Shown one piece after another: positions 49,140 through 62,271 of a stretch of 64,000 bases of DNA; within the stretch, counting starts at the first letter, position 1; each line of letters starts with the position of its first letter. The notes under the pieces were generated by a model. That model had not been told where the DNA came from. It saw nothing but the letters and a program-made list of their open reading frames with translations, and did no database searches. The DNA comes from Hemileia vastatrix (Eukaryota; Basidiomycota; Pucciniomycetes; Pucciniales; Zaghouaniaceae). Location: positions 12,725,001 through 12,789,000 of the forward strand of contig JASXTE010000016.1 in NCBI GenBank assembly GCA_030280995.1. Reading direction: 5' to 3'. A program made the translations under genes and the position numbers.

Positions 49140-52100
49140 CTATGATTTTTTCTTTTTATATTTCTTTAGCAGAGTAGAAAGATTAGATATTTCTTTCCCA
49201 GGTATCCAAGAATCATATTCAGAAGATTTATTCTTGAATCTCAATAAGTATTCTGTACCTTTTTCAGCAGTAACTATTCTGTCATTTAGAATCTTATAAA
49301 TTTCTTCTGTCTCAGTGATTTCATTAGGGGTCTTTTTTGGTCTTCCCCTCCTTTTGGGAAATAAATCACTATTGGATTTATAAGGTTTTAAAAGAGACAT
49401 TGGAAAAACAGGATGTTTTCTGTCATATGGAGAATACAAAATAACTTCAACTGCATTATCACCAACCATTCTTCTTACAAAAAATGGACCAACAAATGGG
49501 TCTTTAAATTTGTTATTACCTTGTAAATTGAAGTGGACTGAAGAAATCAACACCTCATCACGCTTTTTAAAAGTGTATTCTTTATGGGATTTGTCCCATC
49601 TCTTCTTCTCATATTCAAATGATCTTTCAATACATTTTTGAGCATGACTTCTTCAAAGTTGTTGCATTTGAAGAAAATATTTTACACCTGGATGTAAATC
49701 CAATTTATGTATTTTATAATTGAGAATTTGGGCAGGAGTATTTGGAACATATTCAAGCCAGAGCTCAAAAGGCTATCTTTGAGTAACAAAATGAACAGTG
49801 CTATTATAAGCAAAGTCTAACCCAGACAGGAAGGTAACCCAATCATGAGTTAATCTGTCATTGTCTTTTTACTCAAGGCCAATGGCACAGTACATTCTTA
49901 TCAAGTCTTCTAGAGTCTGAATCATTCTTTCAGCTAATCCATCAGTCTGAGGGTGATGGGCAGTAGATACTTTCAGATCACAACCACAAACATCCATCAG
50001 AGACATCCAAAATTCAGAAGTAAATTTAGGGTCTCTGTCAGAGATTATGGCTTTAAGAAAACCAGCAGTATTAAACATATGAGACCACCATAAGAAAGCT
50101 AATTCTTTAGTGGAAACATTCTTGTGAGTAGGGATAAATTTACACATTTTTGTGAATCTGTCCACAATAACCCAACAAGAGTTATAACTGTATTTTCCAG
50201 AAATAGGTAATCCTGTTACAAAACCCATGTTTATTATCTGCCATGGTGCATCAGGAGGTTCAATATGTTGCATTAATCCAGCTCTCTTACCAGTCAATCT
50301 TTTTGATTTTTGGCAAGAATCACAAGATTCAACATATAATTTGGTGTCTTCAGACATATTAACCCACCTAGAAGTGTTTTTAATTCTGATAACTGTTTTT
50401 TCAAGATCAAAATGTCCAGCTAATATGTCATCATGACAAATTTTCAAGATGATTTCTTTCATAGAAGGAGGAATAACAATGACATTACTCAAATTTCTTC
50501 TATAATATAGATATCCTTCATCAATTGAAAATTTACCTTTCTCCAAAGCCTTTTAGTACTTTGTTGGAAGGGTTTTAATTAATGTTTGTATTGAAGCATT
50601 CTTTGGATCATTTAATATGGTGCATAACTTTTTCAAGTCAGTTTCCTTATCATATGAATCCAGAATAAGCTGTAATATCTCTTCCTCCATATCAACCACA
50701 TATATCCCATAAATATGAATAGCTTCATCCTCAGGATCAAAAGCAGGATTTGAGTCATCATTTGTTAAAGATCACCTTGATAACATATGCATATTTGAGG
50801 GAACAATACAAGCACTATGAATAATTTTCATTCTCCCTCTGTATTCCTGAACAGCTAACTTCCATCTGAACATATACTGTTAGGTGTTTTCAAGTTTAAA
50901 AGGGATTTAACTGCACTTAAGTCAGTAGCAAGTTCAAATTTCTGGTCATCTAAGTAATAATGTAGCTTTTCTAGAGCCCACACTATGGCTAAATATTCAA
51001 GCTGAGTGGGACCATATTTCAATTTCACTATTTCTCAAGGTTCTTGAAATATAACAAATTACTACTTCTGAAACTTTATAATTCATCACTTGTTTTTGAT
51101 GTAGGGCAGCACCAAGAGCAATAAAACTGGCATCAGTGTACAAAACAAATGGCTGATTAAAGTCAGATTAAGCAAGAATTGGTGCTGACATTGATCAGTG
51201 TTGCATAGTGTCAAAAGCTCTCTGTCTTTCACAATTCCAGACAAAAGAAACATCCTTTCTAGTCAGTTGGGTAAGGGATAAAGCTATGACTTGGTAATTT
51301 TTAATATACTGTCTATAGTATCCACACATTCCCAAAAAACTCTGGAGCTCTCTAACCGTGGCAGGAGTCTTCACCTGCTGTATAGCTGCAACTTTATTTT
51401 GGTCAACACATATCTGTAATCCTGAAACAACGTGACCCAGCACTTTTAAGGAATGAAAACAAAATTTACATTTCTTCAAAGCAAGTGTCATATATATTTC
51501 ATTAAGTAGAACACTTTACACAGGTGGTTGAGATGGTCCTCAAATTCTTTTGAGAATATAATGATATCATCAATATAAACCATCAGCCATCCTTCAATAA
51601 TCTCCTGATGGAATGTGTTATCCATAACTTTTTGAAAAACTGAGAGGGCATTTCTAGGACCAAATGGCATCCTAATATACTTCTAAATACCCATATGAGT
51701 AGAAATCATCAGATAATTCTGGGAATTCTTCTCAAAAGGTACCTGGTGATATCCCTTGTTACCATCCAAGCAGCTTATATATTTAGCACCTTGTAAGGTA
51801 GCATGTATAGAGCTAATTATAGGTAAAGGGTAGATATCATCAACAGTATAAGTATTCAATTCTATATAATCACCACATAACCTGGCTTTATCTCTGTCAT
51901 AAGAAATTAGGACAGGTGAGATAACACAATATTTAGGTGTTTCAACAACCTTTTCAATAATATTCATTTTCAAAACGGTAGAGATATTATCCTCAATATC
52001 TTTTCTCTTTGTGGGAGAAGCAAGAAAAGGCTTCTACTTCAAACCAGGTGGCATGTAAGTTAATGGAGAAGATAATGAAATTTTCATTTCTTCCTTAACT

Positions 52101-52300
52101 AATCCTAGCTCATGTGACTCATGAGCAAAGGCCATAGGAAAAGATTTAATCAATTTAATGATGGAATCTTTATCCTCACCAGAAAGTTGTTCTCCAAAAG
52201 AAGCATTGTCAATTTCAGACATAAGAGCATGCATTTCTTTGTAGACCTTCCTTTATATTGAATCACATAATTACATGTGTTCCATTCTGGTTTTAACAAT
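49140..52300 (-). pseudogene. Chromovirus pol: RT, RNase H, integrase, chromodomain (broken)
   Basis: RT begins near 52234; key blocks are MPFGPRNALSVFQKVMD and catalytic YIDDIIIFS near 51590. A frameshift lies near 51490, then LKVLGHVVS and the LTRKDVSF start of RNase H. RNase H is fragmentary (51195-50600; VLYTDASFIALGAALH near 51130). Integrase 50546-49869 has the HHCC zinc region (CDSCQKSK), but the first catalytic Asp is Gly (NMGFVTGLP for MDFVTGLP); SDRDPKF and the Glu of LAERMIQTLE remain. After a stop at 49869 the frame continues to a chromodomain at about 49300-49140 (EIYKILNDRIV...YLLRFKNKSSEYDSWIPGKE), which in this clade targets integration to heterochromatin. Confidence 0.88.
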
Positions 52301-55190
52301 TTTTTGGGGGAGGAAATCTTAAATTTTCTCTTCCCATTTATCCCCATTGTGAAGCATTGATTTGAAGGATCTAAATATATGCCATATTTGGTTAAAATGT
52401 CATTTTCCCTGATAAACCAACTGCTTAAATTATCATTTTTCTTGAAAACAAAATCACAAATAGTTCTTACAAAACCATGGTTATATTTTAAAACCACTGT
52501 GGCTTTGTATTTACCAATGGGGGACAAAACAGAGCCATAACCTCTCTAATTTTCAGAAGTGATAGGCATCAGTTTTGATTTATAGTCTTGATCCACTGAA
52601 GCAAGTGCTTTTTCAGATACTACACTTCCTCCAGCTCCAGAATACAGAACAACTTCAATGCTGGTTTCATTGATCAAGACTGGTGCTTTGAGAGGGGCAA
52701 TAACAATTGAGCTATCCTCAATGTTCCTTATGATCTCAGCATCCTCAACTGTAGATAAATCATTATCATCAATATCAATAGTATTTAAATAATGAATATC
52801 TTCTTCCAGCATCAAGATTTCTGGTTGAGATTCATATGAAATATTTCTGGCACAATCACTTGAAGTATCATCCAGTTCTATTGTGTCATCAGCCTGCTCC
52901 TCAGTTTGTTCAACAAGATTTATCCTTTTGTCACAAACATGGCCTTTCTGCCAAGGATTTTTATACTTGAAGCAAGTTTTTGTTGCATACTTTTTTGGTG
53001 CAACAGGGTTAGAAGGTTTACCAACCTTTTCCAGAGGTTTCTGTTGGTAAGTGGAGGATTTCTCCAAAGGGGTCCTATGAATGAATCTTCTGGCATTATA
53101 ATTGTTGTTTAAAAGGATCTCATTGCAAGTATTAATGAAAGAAAAAGGTTCTCTGGAGAACTCAGTCCTGGCCACTATCAAGTCTCTCAAAGACATTAGC
53201 AATTTATAAAGGATTCTGTCCTTCCATAACTCAAACTCCATATTTGGGTCCATTGCCCTCATGATTTTTACAAGTTTCATTAAGAACTCAATAGTTTTAT
53301 CAGTGGAAGAGCTATATCTAGTTTCCTCATACTGCCTTTGTTGAGCCATCCTGAACTTGGAGCCACCAAATTGTGCTTTAATCAGTTTTTTCCAATCTTC
53401 CCATGAGTAGTCATTCCTATCCAGGAGAACAGATCCATACCACATTAGGGCAACATTTGTAAACCAAGAAATTAACTTAGACACAATTTCCTCATCTGGG
53501 AGTTTGTAAGAATTTTTTAAATTATCAATTCTGAAAATGAAGTGCTGCCAATCAGAAGAAGAATCATCATCAAATGTTGGGTACTGGTCAAGTTTTGGCC
53601 AATTCTTTTGATTTGCAGTAGCCTCCCTAGTATTAGCTTGTTTCTGAGTAAGAAGTAGCTTTAACTTCTTCAATTGTGCAGTAATCTCATTGTTTAATAC
53701 TTCTGTAGAAGATCCTGGTGCATCATCAATTTTTGATAGAAACTCAGTAGTATCATCAGGCATTTCTGAATCTAATTTTACTTTAGATGAAATAGCAACA
53801 GGTAAACTTGGAGCATCCTGTACCATATGTTCCTTCAAAAAAGTTTCAGAATATTTTTGATTATTAAACAATGAATTCAATTTTTCTTCAATCGTTGTTA
53901 GTCTGGTTTTCACTCTTGGAAGACTGGATAAACCCTCATTGACTTTTGCAAAAGATAACTAGGTTCTATTTTTAAAAGATAAATAATTATCACTCAATCT
54001 TCTCAGGTTCATCTTATCTTCCTCTATCTCCAAAAAACAGGTAGATACAGTATCTTGCAGTTTAGAGAAATCATTTTTTATATTTTTCCATAAAGCAACT
54101 TTCTTTTCATGGGTTTCTTTGTAATGAAAAAAATCATCAGAAACTCTCTGTAACTCACTCCTCAATGCTTGATAACCCTTTTCAGTTAACAAACTATTAT
54201 ATTTCTGATTCAATTGCATGTTGTTCATTGTATCATTTTGTTTAGTAATAATATCCCTCAAGTATTCATCATTAATGTTAGCTACATCTGGAGTGTTTCT
54301 CAATAAGGAAACAGAGTAACTTTCAAGATTCTCATAAAACTCAGGCTCAAGTGCTTCATCAATCATAGCCATATCAGGATTTATCATTGAAGTAGCAATT
54401 ATAACTAAAGGATTAGATTCATTTGAAATTTGAGCAATTTGTCTACTGTTGTCAGCCTCTACAGGTTCTACAGTCTCATCTTCTCTTCCAGAATTACCTG
54501 AAGGAACTGAATCAGTTACAAGAAATGGTACTTGAGATTCAATAGATGGGCTTACCACGGCTTGGGAAAGAATTGAATGTGGTTGTTCTTTCTCCTTCTT
54601 TCTCCTCCATAGGGATGTGGAGGTGTTGGATTGAACTGATTTGTTCTTGAAGGACCTGCCTGAGGTGCTTGTTGCTGTTTCTGTTGGGACATATAATCCC
54701 ATTGGGTGTTCAGCCAATCCCACTGCCACTTTGAGACTTCCACCTTTTCTTGTTGCTGGGGGGCCAGTTGTGGAAGGGCTTTTGGAGGAGGAGGTTTCTT
54801 CTTCTCTTGAAGAAAAGACTCTATTTTTCTTACCTTGTCTTCTAGACAGTCTATCCTTGACCTCAGCTTGAGGTTTTATGTCCTCAACTCCTTGATGTGA
54901 GTAGAGAGATTTTTTACCTGCTGGTTTAAGGGCACCTTTTTTATCTTGAAGCCTTTTGGAAGCTCTTCTGTGGAGGTTTATTGAAGGTTTTTGTTCCTGG
55001 GAATTCGTTTCTACCAGAATCTCTACTTCCTCCATTTCCATGTCCTGATTGGTTCAATGATTTATTAATTTGAGCTAATTGTGTAGTTAAAAGAGAACTC
55101 ACAGAATTAGCCTCATCATAATCAATCAGATACAGTTCATATTCATGTGCAGCAGAAAACCCTTGGTCAGTCGTTGTTTCAAATCTAACC
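52301..55190 (-). pseudogene. Chromovirus gag and protease, two exons, in-frame stops
   Basis: Exon 1 ends at 55103 (FETTTDQGFSAAHEYELYLIDYD...). A 58-bp intron (55102-55045, GTGAGT...ATCAG) precedes exon 2 from 55044. A frame change follows: the conserved EELPKGFKIKKVPLNQQV and WDWLNTQWDYM blocks are in another frame (about 54985-54552), while the long open frame 55041-53959 is out of frame there and returns downstream. TAG at 53961-53959 interrupts the frame before the capsid core (SDWQHFIFRIDNL, WEDWKKLIKAQFG, 53913-52546). The zinc knuckle CFKYKNPWQKGHVC has lost its second Cys, and the protease motif reads YSGAG for DSGAG. Another in-frame TAG is at 52548-52546. Confidence 0.82.
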
Positions 55191-55199
55191 TGAAGTGAG

Positions 55200-55869
55200 G
55201 GAAAGAAAAAATAAGGTGAATCAGTTTTATTTTTTGCTTTATAAAATAAAAAAAAAGAATATAAAAGTCTTCAGGATAAAAGTCAACTGAAAATAACAAT
55301 AAATTATTTAATACTTCAAACCAATCTTATAACCAGGATTTACAAGAAATAAACTGAAGAAATAAAAAACAATTTTTGATTTAACAATTAAATTTATGAT
55401 GATTATCAGGATTTAAATGTACTGAAAGATATTTAATTACCAGGACTCAATGTCAACTGAAATAATTTAGTATAGTTTTATTTTTTATTAATTAAAAAAT
55501 TTTTATTGTCAGGACAATTTGTCAACAGGAGCAAAAAAAAATATCATAATTTATCAAGACAAAGTCAACTGAAAATTACAATTAATTTAAAAAAAAATAA
55601 AAAATTTATTACTTCTAGGACTAAGAACACAATTGCTCTATCTTTGTCAACTAGGAAAATAAATAAAAAAATAATCCTTTCAATTTACCAGACACCTCCC
55701 CCTGTAAAATGAGCAAATTAAAGCCACTTACAGAGTGCTGAGTAAAAAGAAATACCTAGATTATGAAGAGTGCAAAGTGACCCACGAATAGTAGTCAGTA
55801 ATTACCACAAAATATATAACTATTAGTTAGTGTATAGGCCTAAGTTTTGGAGCCCGGTTTGATTCCCGT
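55200..55869 (-). repeat. Chromovirus leader with a dispersed GTCAACTG motif
   Basis: Non-coding. Forward view shows about six loose repeats of CAGGAnnnAAnGTCAACTGAAA at 40-90-base spacing (GTCAAC at 55283, 55453, 55522, 55567, 55656 and one diverged near 55420). In most, GAC and GTC flank a 3-6-base loop, with CAG/CTG outside, so each could fold as a small hairpin. The last block resembles the leader of the copy at 3216-5745. Confidence 0.5.
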
Positions 55870-56939
55870 TGTAGAAAATCCTATAGTACTAGCTATAGGC
55901 CTTGAAAAAGGGAGTTGGAGAAAAACCAAAGAGAAAATTCCCTTTCCCTTTAGAAAAATAGAGTGAGATTTACTTGCTAAAGTAAGTTGGTTCCTGTTTT
56001 CTAAAGCCCCATTTTCAACACACTTGACTGCTTGATGAGCCAAGAAAGTAGTCCCCAGACAGACTACCAGACCAAAGAACTGAAATGTAGACCAATTTCC
56101 ATACCAGAGAAAGCAAAGATACTTGATGTAGGCTGCAAATCTACACCAGAGACAGCAATAATACTTGATATAGCTTGCAAGACTATACCAGAGAACCTGT
56201 TGCCAAAGTTGAGTTAAATGAAGAACTAACCTTGCAACAAACACAGCCAGTTGTGCCCAAAATAGTGAAAACTGAGTGAGGAACAAGGACATCACCTCTG
56301 GATGGTTGTATGATAATTAAAGTTGCCCCAAACTGTCTTATTCACTATGTACACACAGACCACTATCTAAGAGCCCATGCACACCAACAAATTTGGCACC
56401 TGTACCAGCCAAATTGAATAAAAACCCTCCAGAAGTGCTCCCCAACCTTCTAAAACAAATGCTGGCGGGCTGCCTGAAGCAGCCCGGCCTCCCTGAAGCC
56501 AGAAAATTAATAAAAACATCTAATCTACTTAGAAAAATTCACTAAAACTACTAAAACCCTTAAAACACAAAATTATGCTATAACAACTTTGAGACATGAA
56601 ATATAGAGCTAAATTAGCCCTATCTAATGGTACTAAGAACCTAACCCTAAGACTTAAGGTTAGCCTGTAAAACACAAAAAACAAAAATAAGCAGCTATCT
56701 TTTGTAACTGAAAATTAGGAAATGACCCCTTTAAACTTATAATATGAAAAATATTAACGCGACATGAAATATAGAGAAAAACCGGGGCTATCTAATGGTA
56801 GTACCCACATACCTGCAGTCCCAATATTCACCAAATAAAACCAGAAAAACACCCAATTCTTCAACAGATGTCAATTAAGACATGCACAAACAGTGCCAAA
56901 CAACACAACAAAGGCCCCTGCCAATGTTGGAAGACCACA
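55870..56939 (-). repeat. Solo LTR of the O/M family inside the chromovirus leader
   Basis: Forward TGTAGAAAATCC at the start and TGTTGGAAGACCACA at the end, full length about 1.07 kb. Flanks CCGT (55866-55869) and CCAT (56940-56943) look like a 4-bp duplication with one CpG transition, the same length as for element Y. It defines both LTR ends of the family independently. Confidence 0.8.
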
Positions 56940-57091
56940 CCATTTGCAGCAAAAAAATAAGTCAAGTGATTTATGAGGTTTGTTGTTTTTGTCATCCACT
57001 TTTCCTTATAGGTACCTCAATGGCGCTGGTCCCACGGTCTCCATTCCTCAAGATAATGATGTGCCGTTGACAATTCGGAAAGGTTCCCCTC

Positions 57092-57887
57092 TGTCAAGGT
57101 CTCTTTTGAGTCTAAAAGGTTTTATAGGGAGGTCCAATGGCAGTAACAACAATTTTTAAGGGATTCAAACTCAGGTACATATTTTCCTATCTTAAAGATT
57201 ATTTACTGAATAATAAGAGGTAAAGTTTTAATTATTATTATAATTAATGAGTTAGAACTATGTTATTGTAAGTACTAAAAACAATAATAAATAGTAATAA
57301 GTATTTTAAGTGTAGTAATTGTTTTAATAATGTAAGTAAGTAATGGAATGAATAAAAAACAACAAAAAGAGAGGCCTTATATAGGCAAATGAGGGACAAA
57401 AAACCGCAATGAAATTCTAAAAAAAGTAGTATAAGAGAGAGAGACAAAGAATATTCCAGAAGGAGTATTTTCAAATAATAAAGTTTTTCTAAAGAGAAGG
57501 TGTCAAAAAGATGTATTTTCAGAGTATGTCAGAAATACATCAATTTATTTAATATTTACTGTAGAATTCAATTCTAATTAAGAAATTTGAATATTTTTTT
57601 ATTTAAATATTAAATTTTTATTATAATTTAAAATCTTTTTTATAATATAAATCTTTATTTCTTCCAACCTTTCAAATGAGCACGGTGTTAGAGAATAAAA
57701 ATATAAGGGACAATTTTATATTTAATTTTAATTATTTATTTAATTTTATCATTCTGTAATTAGTTAATTCATTATAAGTAATTCTAATGTAAATAATTTA
57801 TAATTAAATAATTAAAATAATAAGGCGTGGCTTCATCCAGTAAATAATTAATTATTTTACTGGGTAAGTCTTGCAACCTGGCTGACA
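57092..57887 (-). repeat. 5' LTR of the chromovirus
   Basis: Forward ends TGTCAAGGTC and CTGGCTGACA, TGTCA/TGACA inverted ends. The minus-strand TATA region GCCTATATAAGGCC is at 57373-57386. I could not recognise a tRNA primer site next to it; GGGGAACCTTTCC follows the LTR on the minus strand. Confidence 0.82.
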
Positions 57888-57904
57888 GCTTGCTTTTACA
57901 TTTG

Positions 57905-58335
57905 CCACCCTCCCAGCCAATTTACTAGGCTGGGAGGTGGCCGCATCTGTATGAAATTTGCATTGTTGCTGTAAGAAACACATGTTGCACAATTTCTTCT
58001 ATATTTCATGCAGCTGACTTGAAATCAGCTGCATGCAATGCATTGCACAGCCAGTTTTTTTTCTGGCTGTGCAATGCACACAAAGAAACCAAAGTCCCTG
58101 CAAGGGACTTCATTTTTCAAAAGGTAGGCAATTTTGGCCACCAGGCGCAATCTGGTGGGGAAGTGAGAGACAACTTATATCAAAGTTTTTGAAAGCAACT
58201 TCGGTCTTAAAAAATTTAAAATCATAAAAAAAATGAGAAAGGTAGAAAAGGAAACAAAAAAATTAAAATGTGAGTATAAGAAACAAAATAAATGCTTGAG
58301 ATACAAAAAACCCAAGCCAATTTCACTTGGCTTGG
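57905..58335. repeat. Cluster of short perfect hairpins, right part
   Basis: CCACCCTCCCAGCC/GGCTGGGAGGTGG (57905-57940, one bulge), CATGCAGCTGA/TCAGCTGCATG (58007-58035, 11 pairs), TGCATTGCACAGCCAG/CTGGCTGTGCAATGCA (58039-58078, 16 pairs, T8 loop), AAGTCCC/GGGACTT (58092-58110), CCACCAG/CTGGTGG (58138-58158) and CCAAGCCA/TGGCTTGG (58312-58335). It shares GAAACCAAAGT with the left cluster at 48275. The chromovirus seems to have landed inside one continuous cluster. Confidence 0.75.
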
Positions 58336-61300
58336 TTATTTAATAATAATTTCTTTAATACATTAAATTTAAAATTCAAACACCATAAAATATATGAATT
58401 TTTTTTATATGAATATTATAAATTTAATTTACCCCTTTCTCAAAATTATATTTATAACATTGAATTTTAATTTTTGACTTTTAAGTTAATTTTTTTGGAA
58501 ATTCAAAATTAAATTTTAAACTAAATTTTTTAGTAAGGTAAAATAAATTATAAATTGACATTTTGTAATAAAACAATGAAAAAAAATTTAAATTTATTTA
58601 AAAAATATTTTTGTTAGAGGAATACCAATATTTTAAGGCTAGATATACTGTACAAATCGTAAGTAAAAAAATATAATTTTTTTGTGAGCGGTTATTACTA
58701 TTTTTGTAAAAAAATTTCAAAAACATTCAGTAAATACAGAATTAAATTACTTTGTAACTCAATTTTTTTTAAAATATTTAAAATTGAAATAATAATATTG
58801 TTATATTTTTTATAAAATTTGATTTAGTAATATTAATGTCTCTTTAAGTAAATTTGAAAATCATTAAAAAAGACCATGTTGGTAAGTACTTCATTTTTGA
58901 TATTCAATGGTTATATGTATATCTTATATATATCTCTTGAGTGCTATTTTTATATAAATTTGATGAAATTTGTAATATACAATGCAATTTAATCATTAAT
59001 TATTGGACAACTTAGTTATAACAACATCATATTTAATACCAGCCACTAGTATTTGGTTTTTAATTTAAAACTCCAATACAATATGAGAGTATCCTTATTT
59101 TGTCTGGATGTAATTAACAACAATAACAGACCATATATGAGTGGGTAATTAATTAAAATAAATAGTTGAAGAATAACCTATAAGAAACAATAAGTTTATC
59201 AAAAAGAGTACATTTAAAAAATATACTTTTGAATCATTTTTTGATATAATTTGGGTAGTTAAATGAAAATTTAAAATTATCAGACTCCAAAATAGAAAAA
59301 ATCTTAAAGTGGTGTTTATATAATAAGCCTCATATAAAAAAAAGGAAAAAAAATCTACTATGTAACTAAATTATTAAATATTAAGGTATTATTAAGATTA
59401 TTGAAAAAAGTATTTTACAATCATAGTGAAATCTTAATGTGAAATTAATGTTGAAATAATAGTAAGACTATGTGGAAACACTTTAATTTATACATACTTT
59501 CCACTATGTTCAGATAAAATAATTGCTAAAATTTTATAATAACATCTAGTTAAAATTGATGCAATTTTATTTAGATCAATAATAAATTTTTCTGAGGAAA
59601 AACTAATAAAATTGAGATATGGCCATCTCTTTTCAAGAGATAAAATTAAAAAAAAAAATTAAATTATAATAAGTATTCTTAATCATAATTTTTGAAAATT
59701 CTTTAGAAAAACTCATTATAATATATCATTCATTTATTACATCATGTGCAGCTTCAACTTGAAGTAGTGATGGGCAGCTTTGAACTTATGTTCTGAAAAA
59801 CAAAGAAAACTAAAAAATATATAGTTATACTAATGAAAAAGCCAAAAATAAGAATACTATTATAAATTAATAAAATAAAACTACTTAAATTTTTTTCTGC
59901 TCTCATCATGCAAGGGTACTGTGTAAGAATTTCTGCATGCTAAATCTAAACCTGATTTAAGGCTAGTTTACAGATAGAGCTATAAAGTCTCCTTAAACTC
60001 TAAAAATAACATATGCATTATACTAATTATTTTTTTCTTGTTTTCTTTCTAAAGTTGTTAGAGTTGCTTGATTAATACTGCTATCTTGATTTTAATATAT
60101 ATATATATATATATATATTGAATACATGATTTTTTGTTTCAAAAATTATATTATAAAGTTAAATCATTTATTTCATTTTCTAAAGCTTCATTTTCAAAGA
60201 CACCACTACATTCTCTATTACTTAAAAAATATATAAAATGTGATAGTAAAATTTTTAGAATTTTCTTTAGAGAGGGTCAAACTATATTGTGAAGATTTTT
60301 TATCTAGAAATTCTTGTACTGTAAAGCCAAACAATTTTCTGCCTTAAGTAAGCCTTTTCAAAAATATGGAAATATAAACAAGAATATTAACTTATCTTAT
60401 TTTTATTTTCTTTACTAAAATTTTTAGTTCAATCCCTTTTTTTATATGACATTAGTGTAAAACCATGGTCAAATTCTACTTTATAATTAATTTTTATTAT
60501 ATATATATATACATATATCTATGAAATATTTAGAAGGTCATCCTTTTTTATTTACTTGAAGAAATGGCTTAATTTTAATGCCCAACACTTATTAATGTTT
60601 CCCAAACTCAATATCAAATTTCTCATATGAAATATTAGCTTTTAACATAAGCAGTTTATGTATAGCTGATATTCAACATGAGTTTTTCTTGTTATATTCA
60701 GCTAAAATTAGAGAAAAGGAGAAATCATGCATATTTTTATAAATGGTAACCATATGTTACTTAGAGGATTGTGAAATTCACTCATCAAAATGGTTTAAGT
60801 ATTAAAATAAATTGATGTCATTGTTTTCTTGTATTTGAAAATAATTAGGAAATTATTCGAAAAATATATTTTAATGTGTATCATGTTTAAAAAGTTGGAA
60901 ATATGATTTTTGAAAATTGTGAGTTTCTTATATGAGATATCAAGCTTAGTTTACATTGTTTCAAGTAGAATAGAATTTTAGTATTAGAAATTGAAAGCAT
61001 TGTACCATTATCAGATTTTTATTGTGTCCTACTTATAGAATGATTACATAACATTAAACATTATTTAAATCAAAAAGGTTTAAAGGATATTTAGAATTTT
61101 ACAAAATTTCAATATTTATTAATCTTTGATTTGAAAACCAACTATGATGTACACTCACTAAAAATAAGCAATCCCAATTCTAACATAATTGATCAATCCA
61201 AAAATAATGAGTAAATTAACATAAAAATATATAATATTTCAAAACCAAATCTCTAGATTTAAATTATGAGGTTTTAATGAAAAACTGATACAAAACTTTA

Positions 61301-62271
61301 ATGCAATGAACTTTCTTAAAAATTCAAAAAAAGAATATCAAAAAAAGTGATTTCTGAAAAATAAACTACTAACTATTGTAGATAAAGCACAAAAATAAGT
61401 CATATTTTTTTAAAAAATGATCTAACAATATTTATTTTTGTTAAAGAATCAAAAACATTGTTAAGCTTGTTTGTTATAATAATGATAAAATCCACTAAGC
61501 ATTATGTAAAGGTGGCAAAATATGTCAAAAATACGTTGAATTTTATGAGCCAAAAATCAACAATTTTGTATCATTTCCTGTTGTGATATGACTTTATTCC
61601 ACCCTGTTTATCTGATTGTTCCAGTATTACTTTGCTGTGATCACTAATTTTGAAGCAAAAGTCTACAAATTTTCATTATATTTAATAATATGAAAAGTAA
61701 CTCAAGCTTTTATAACTACAAAATATGATTTTGAAACTACTTCTTTCAATTAGTGATTGAAGAAATTTTCAGTTTATTTTAGTAATGATTTTAAGAATAA
61801 AAAAAAATTTGAAATTCACTAGGACTTATTTCCAGAGAGTATAATTATTTACTTGTGTAATGCATAAGCTACTTATCAAGGATGTAAAACATCAGAAAAG
61901 TAAGTTATAGTTATAAATCTACAGATTTTACTGTTTCTGGTATATATATCTTCAATAAATCTTTTAAACTTATCTTAACCTACATACCACACAATAGAAA
62001 ATCACTATATTTAAAATGAAAAAATTCGATGATAATATCATAAAGAATAATAACCATGGATTGATATTCCATAAAAATGATTAATAAAATTTTAAGAGAA
62101 CCTAAATCAGTATTCTTTCATCAAAATATATCCTTCTTGTCTTTGTAATTTATTCCAAACAAATTTTTTGAAAGTTGATTCTATATATCTAATGTCAAAA
62201 CCACTATTAAGTTCCCTCTTAGGCTTTTTAAGCAATTATATATATATATATAGATTATTTTTTGGCCGGCT
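58336..62271. other. AT-rich region without recognised features
   Basis: About 3.9 kb of A/T-rich sequence with (TA)n tracts near 60100-60118, 60498-60515 and 62237-62252. There are no open frames with family resemblance, no LTR ends, no tRNA-like T arms and no strong inverted repeats that I could find. It may be old, unrecognisable transposon sequence. Confidence 0.5.

Larger units (their letters stand above)
48309..57887 (-). mobile_element. Chromovirus (Ty3-type with chromodomain), decayed, with two LTRs
   Basis: About 9.6 kb including a 1.07-kb solo LTR of another family inside its leader. LTRs of about 0.8 kb (48309-49107 and 57092-57887) lie in direct orientation; coding is on the minus strand. 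Order from the 5' end: LTR, leader, two-exon gag with protease, RT, RNase H, integrase, chromodomain, polypurine tract, LTR. Many stops and lost catalytic residues. No clear target-site duplication (TTTCT against GCTTG). Confidence 0.85.

Noticed and set aside
53959..55041. A single 360-codon protein in the chromovirus
   Set aside because: Its middle part is read out of frame: the family-conserved blocks (PKGFKIKK, WDWLNTQWDYM) lie in another frame, so it is a chimera produced by frameshifts.
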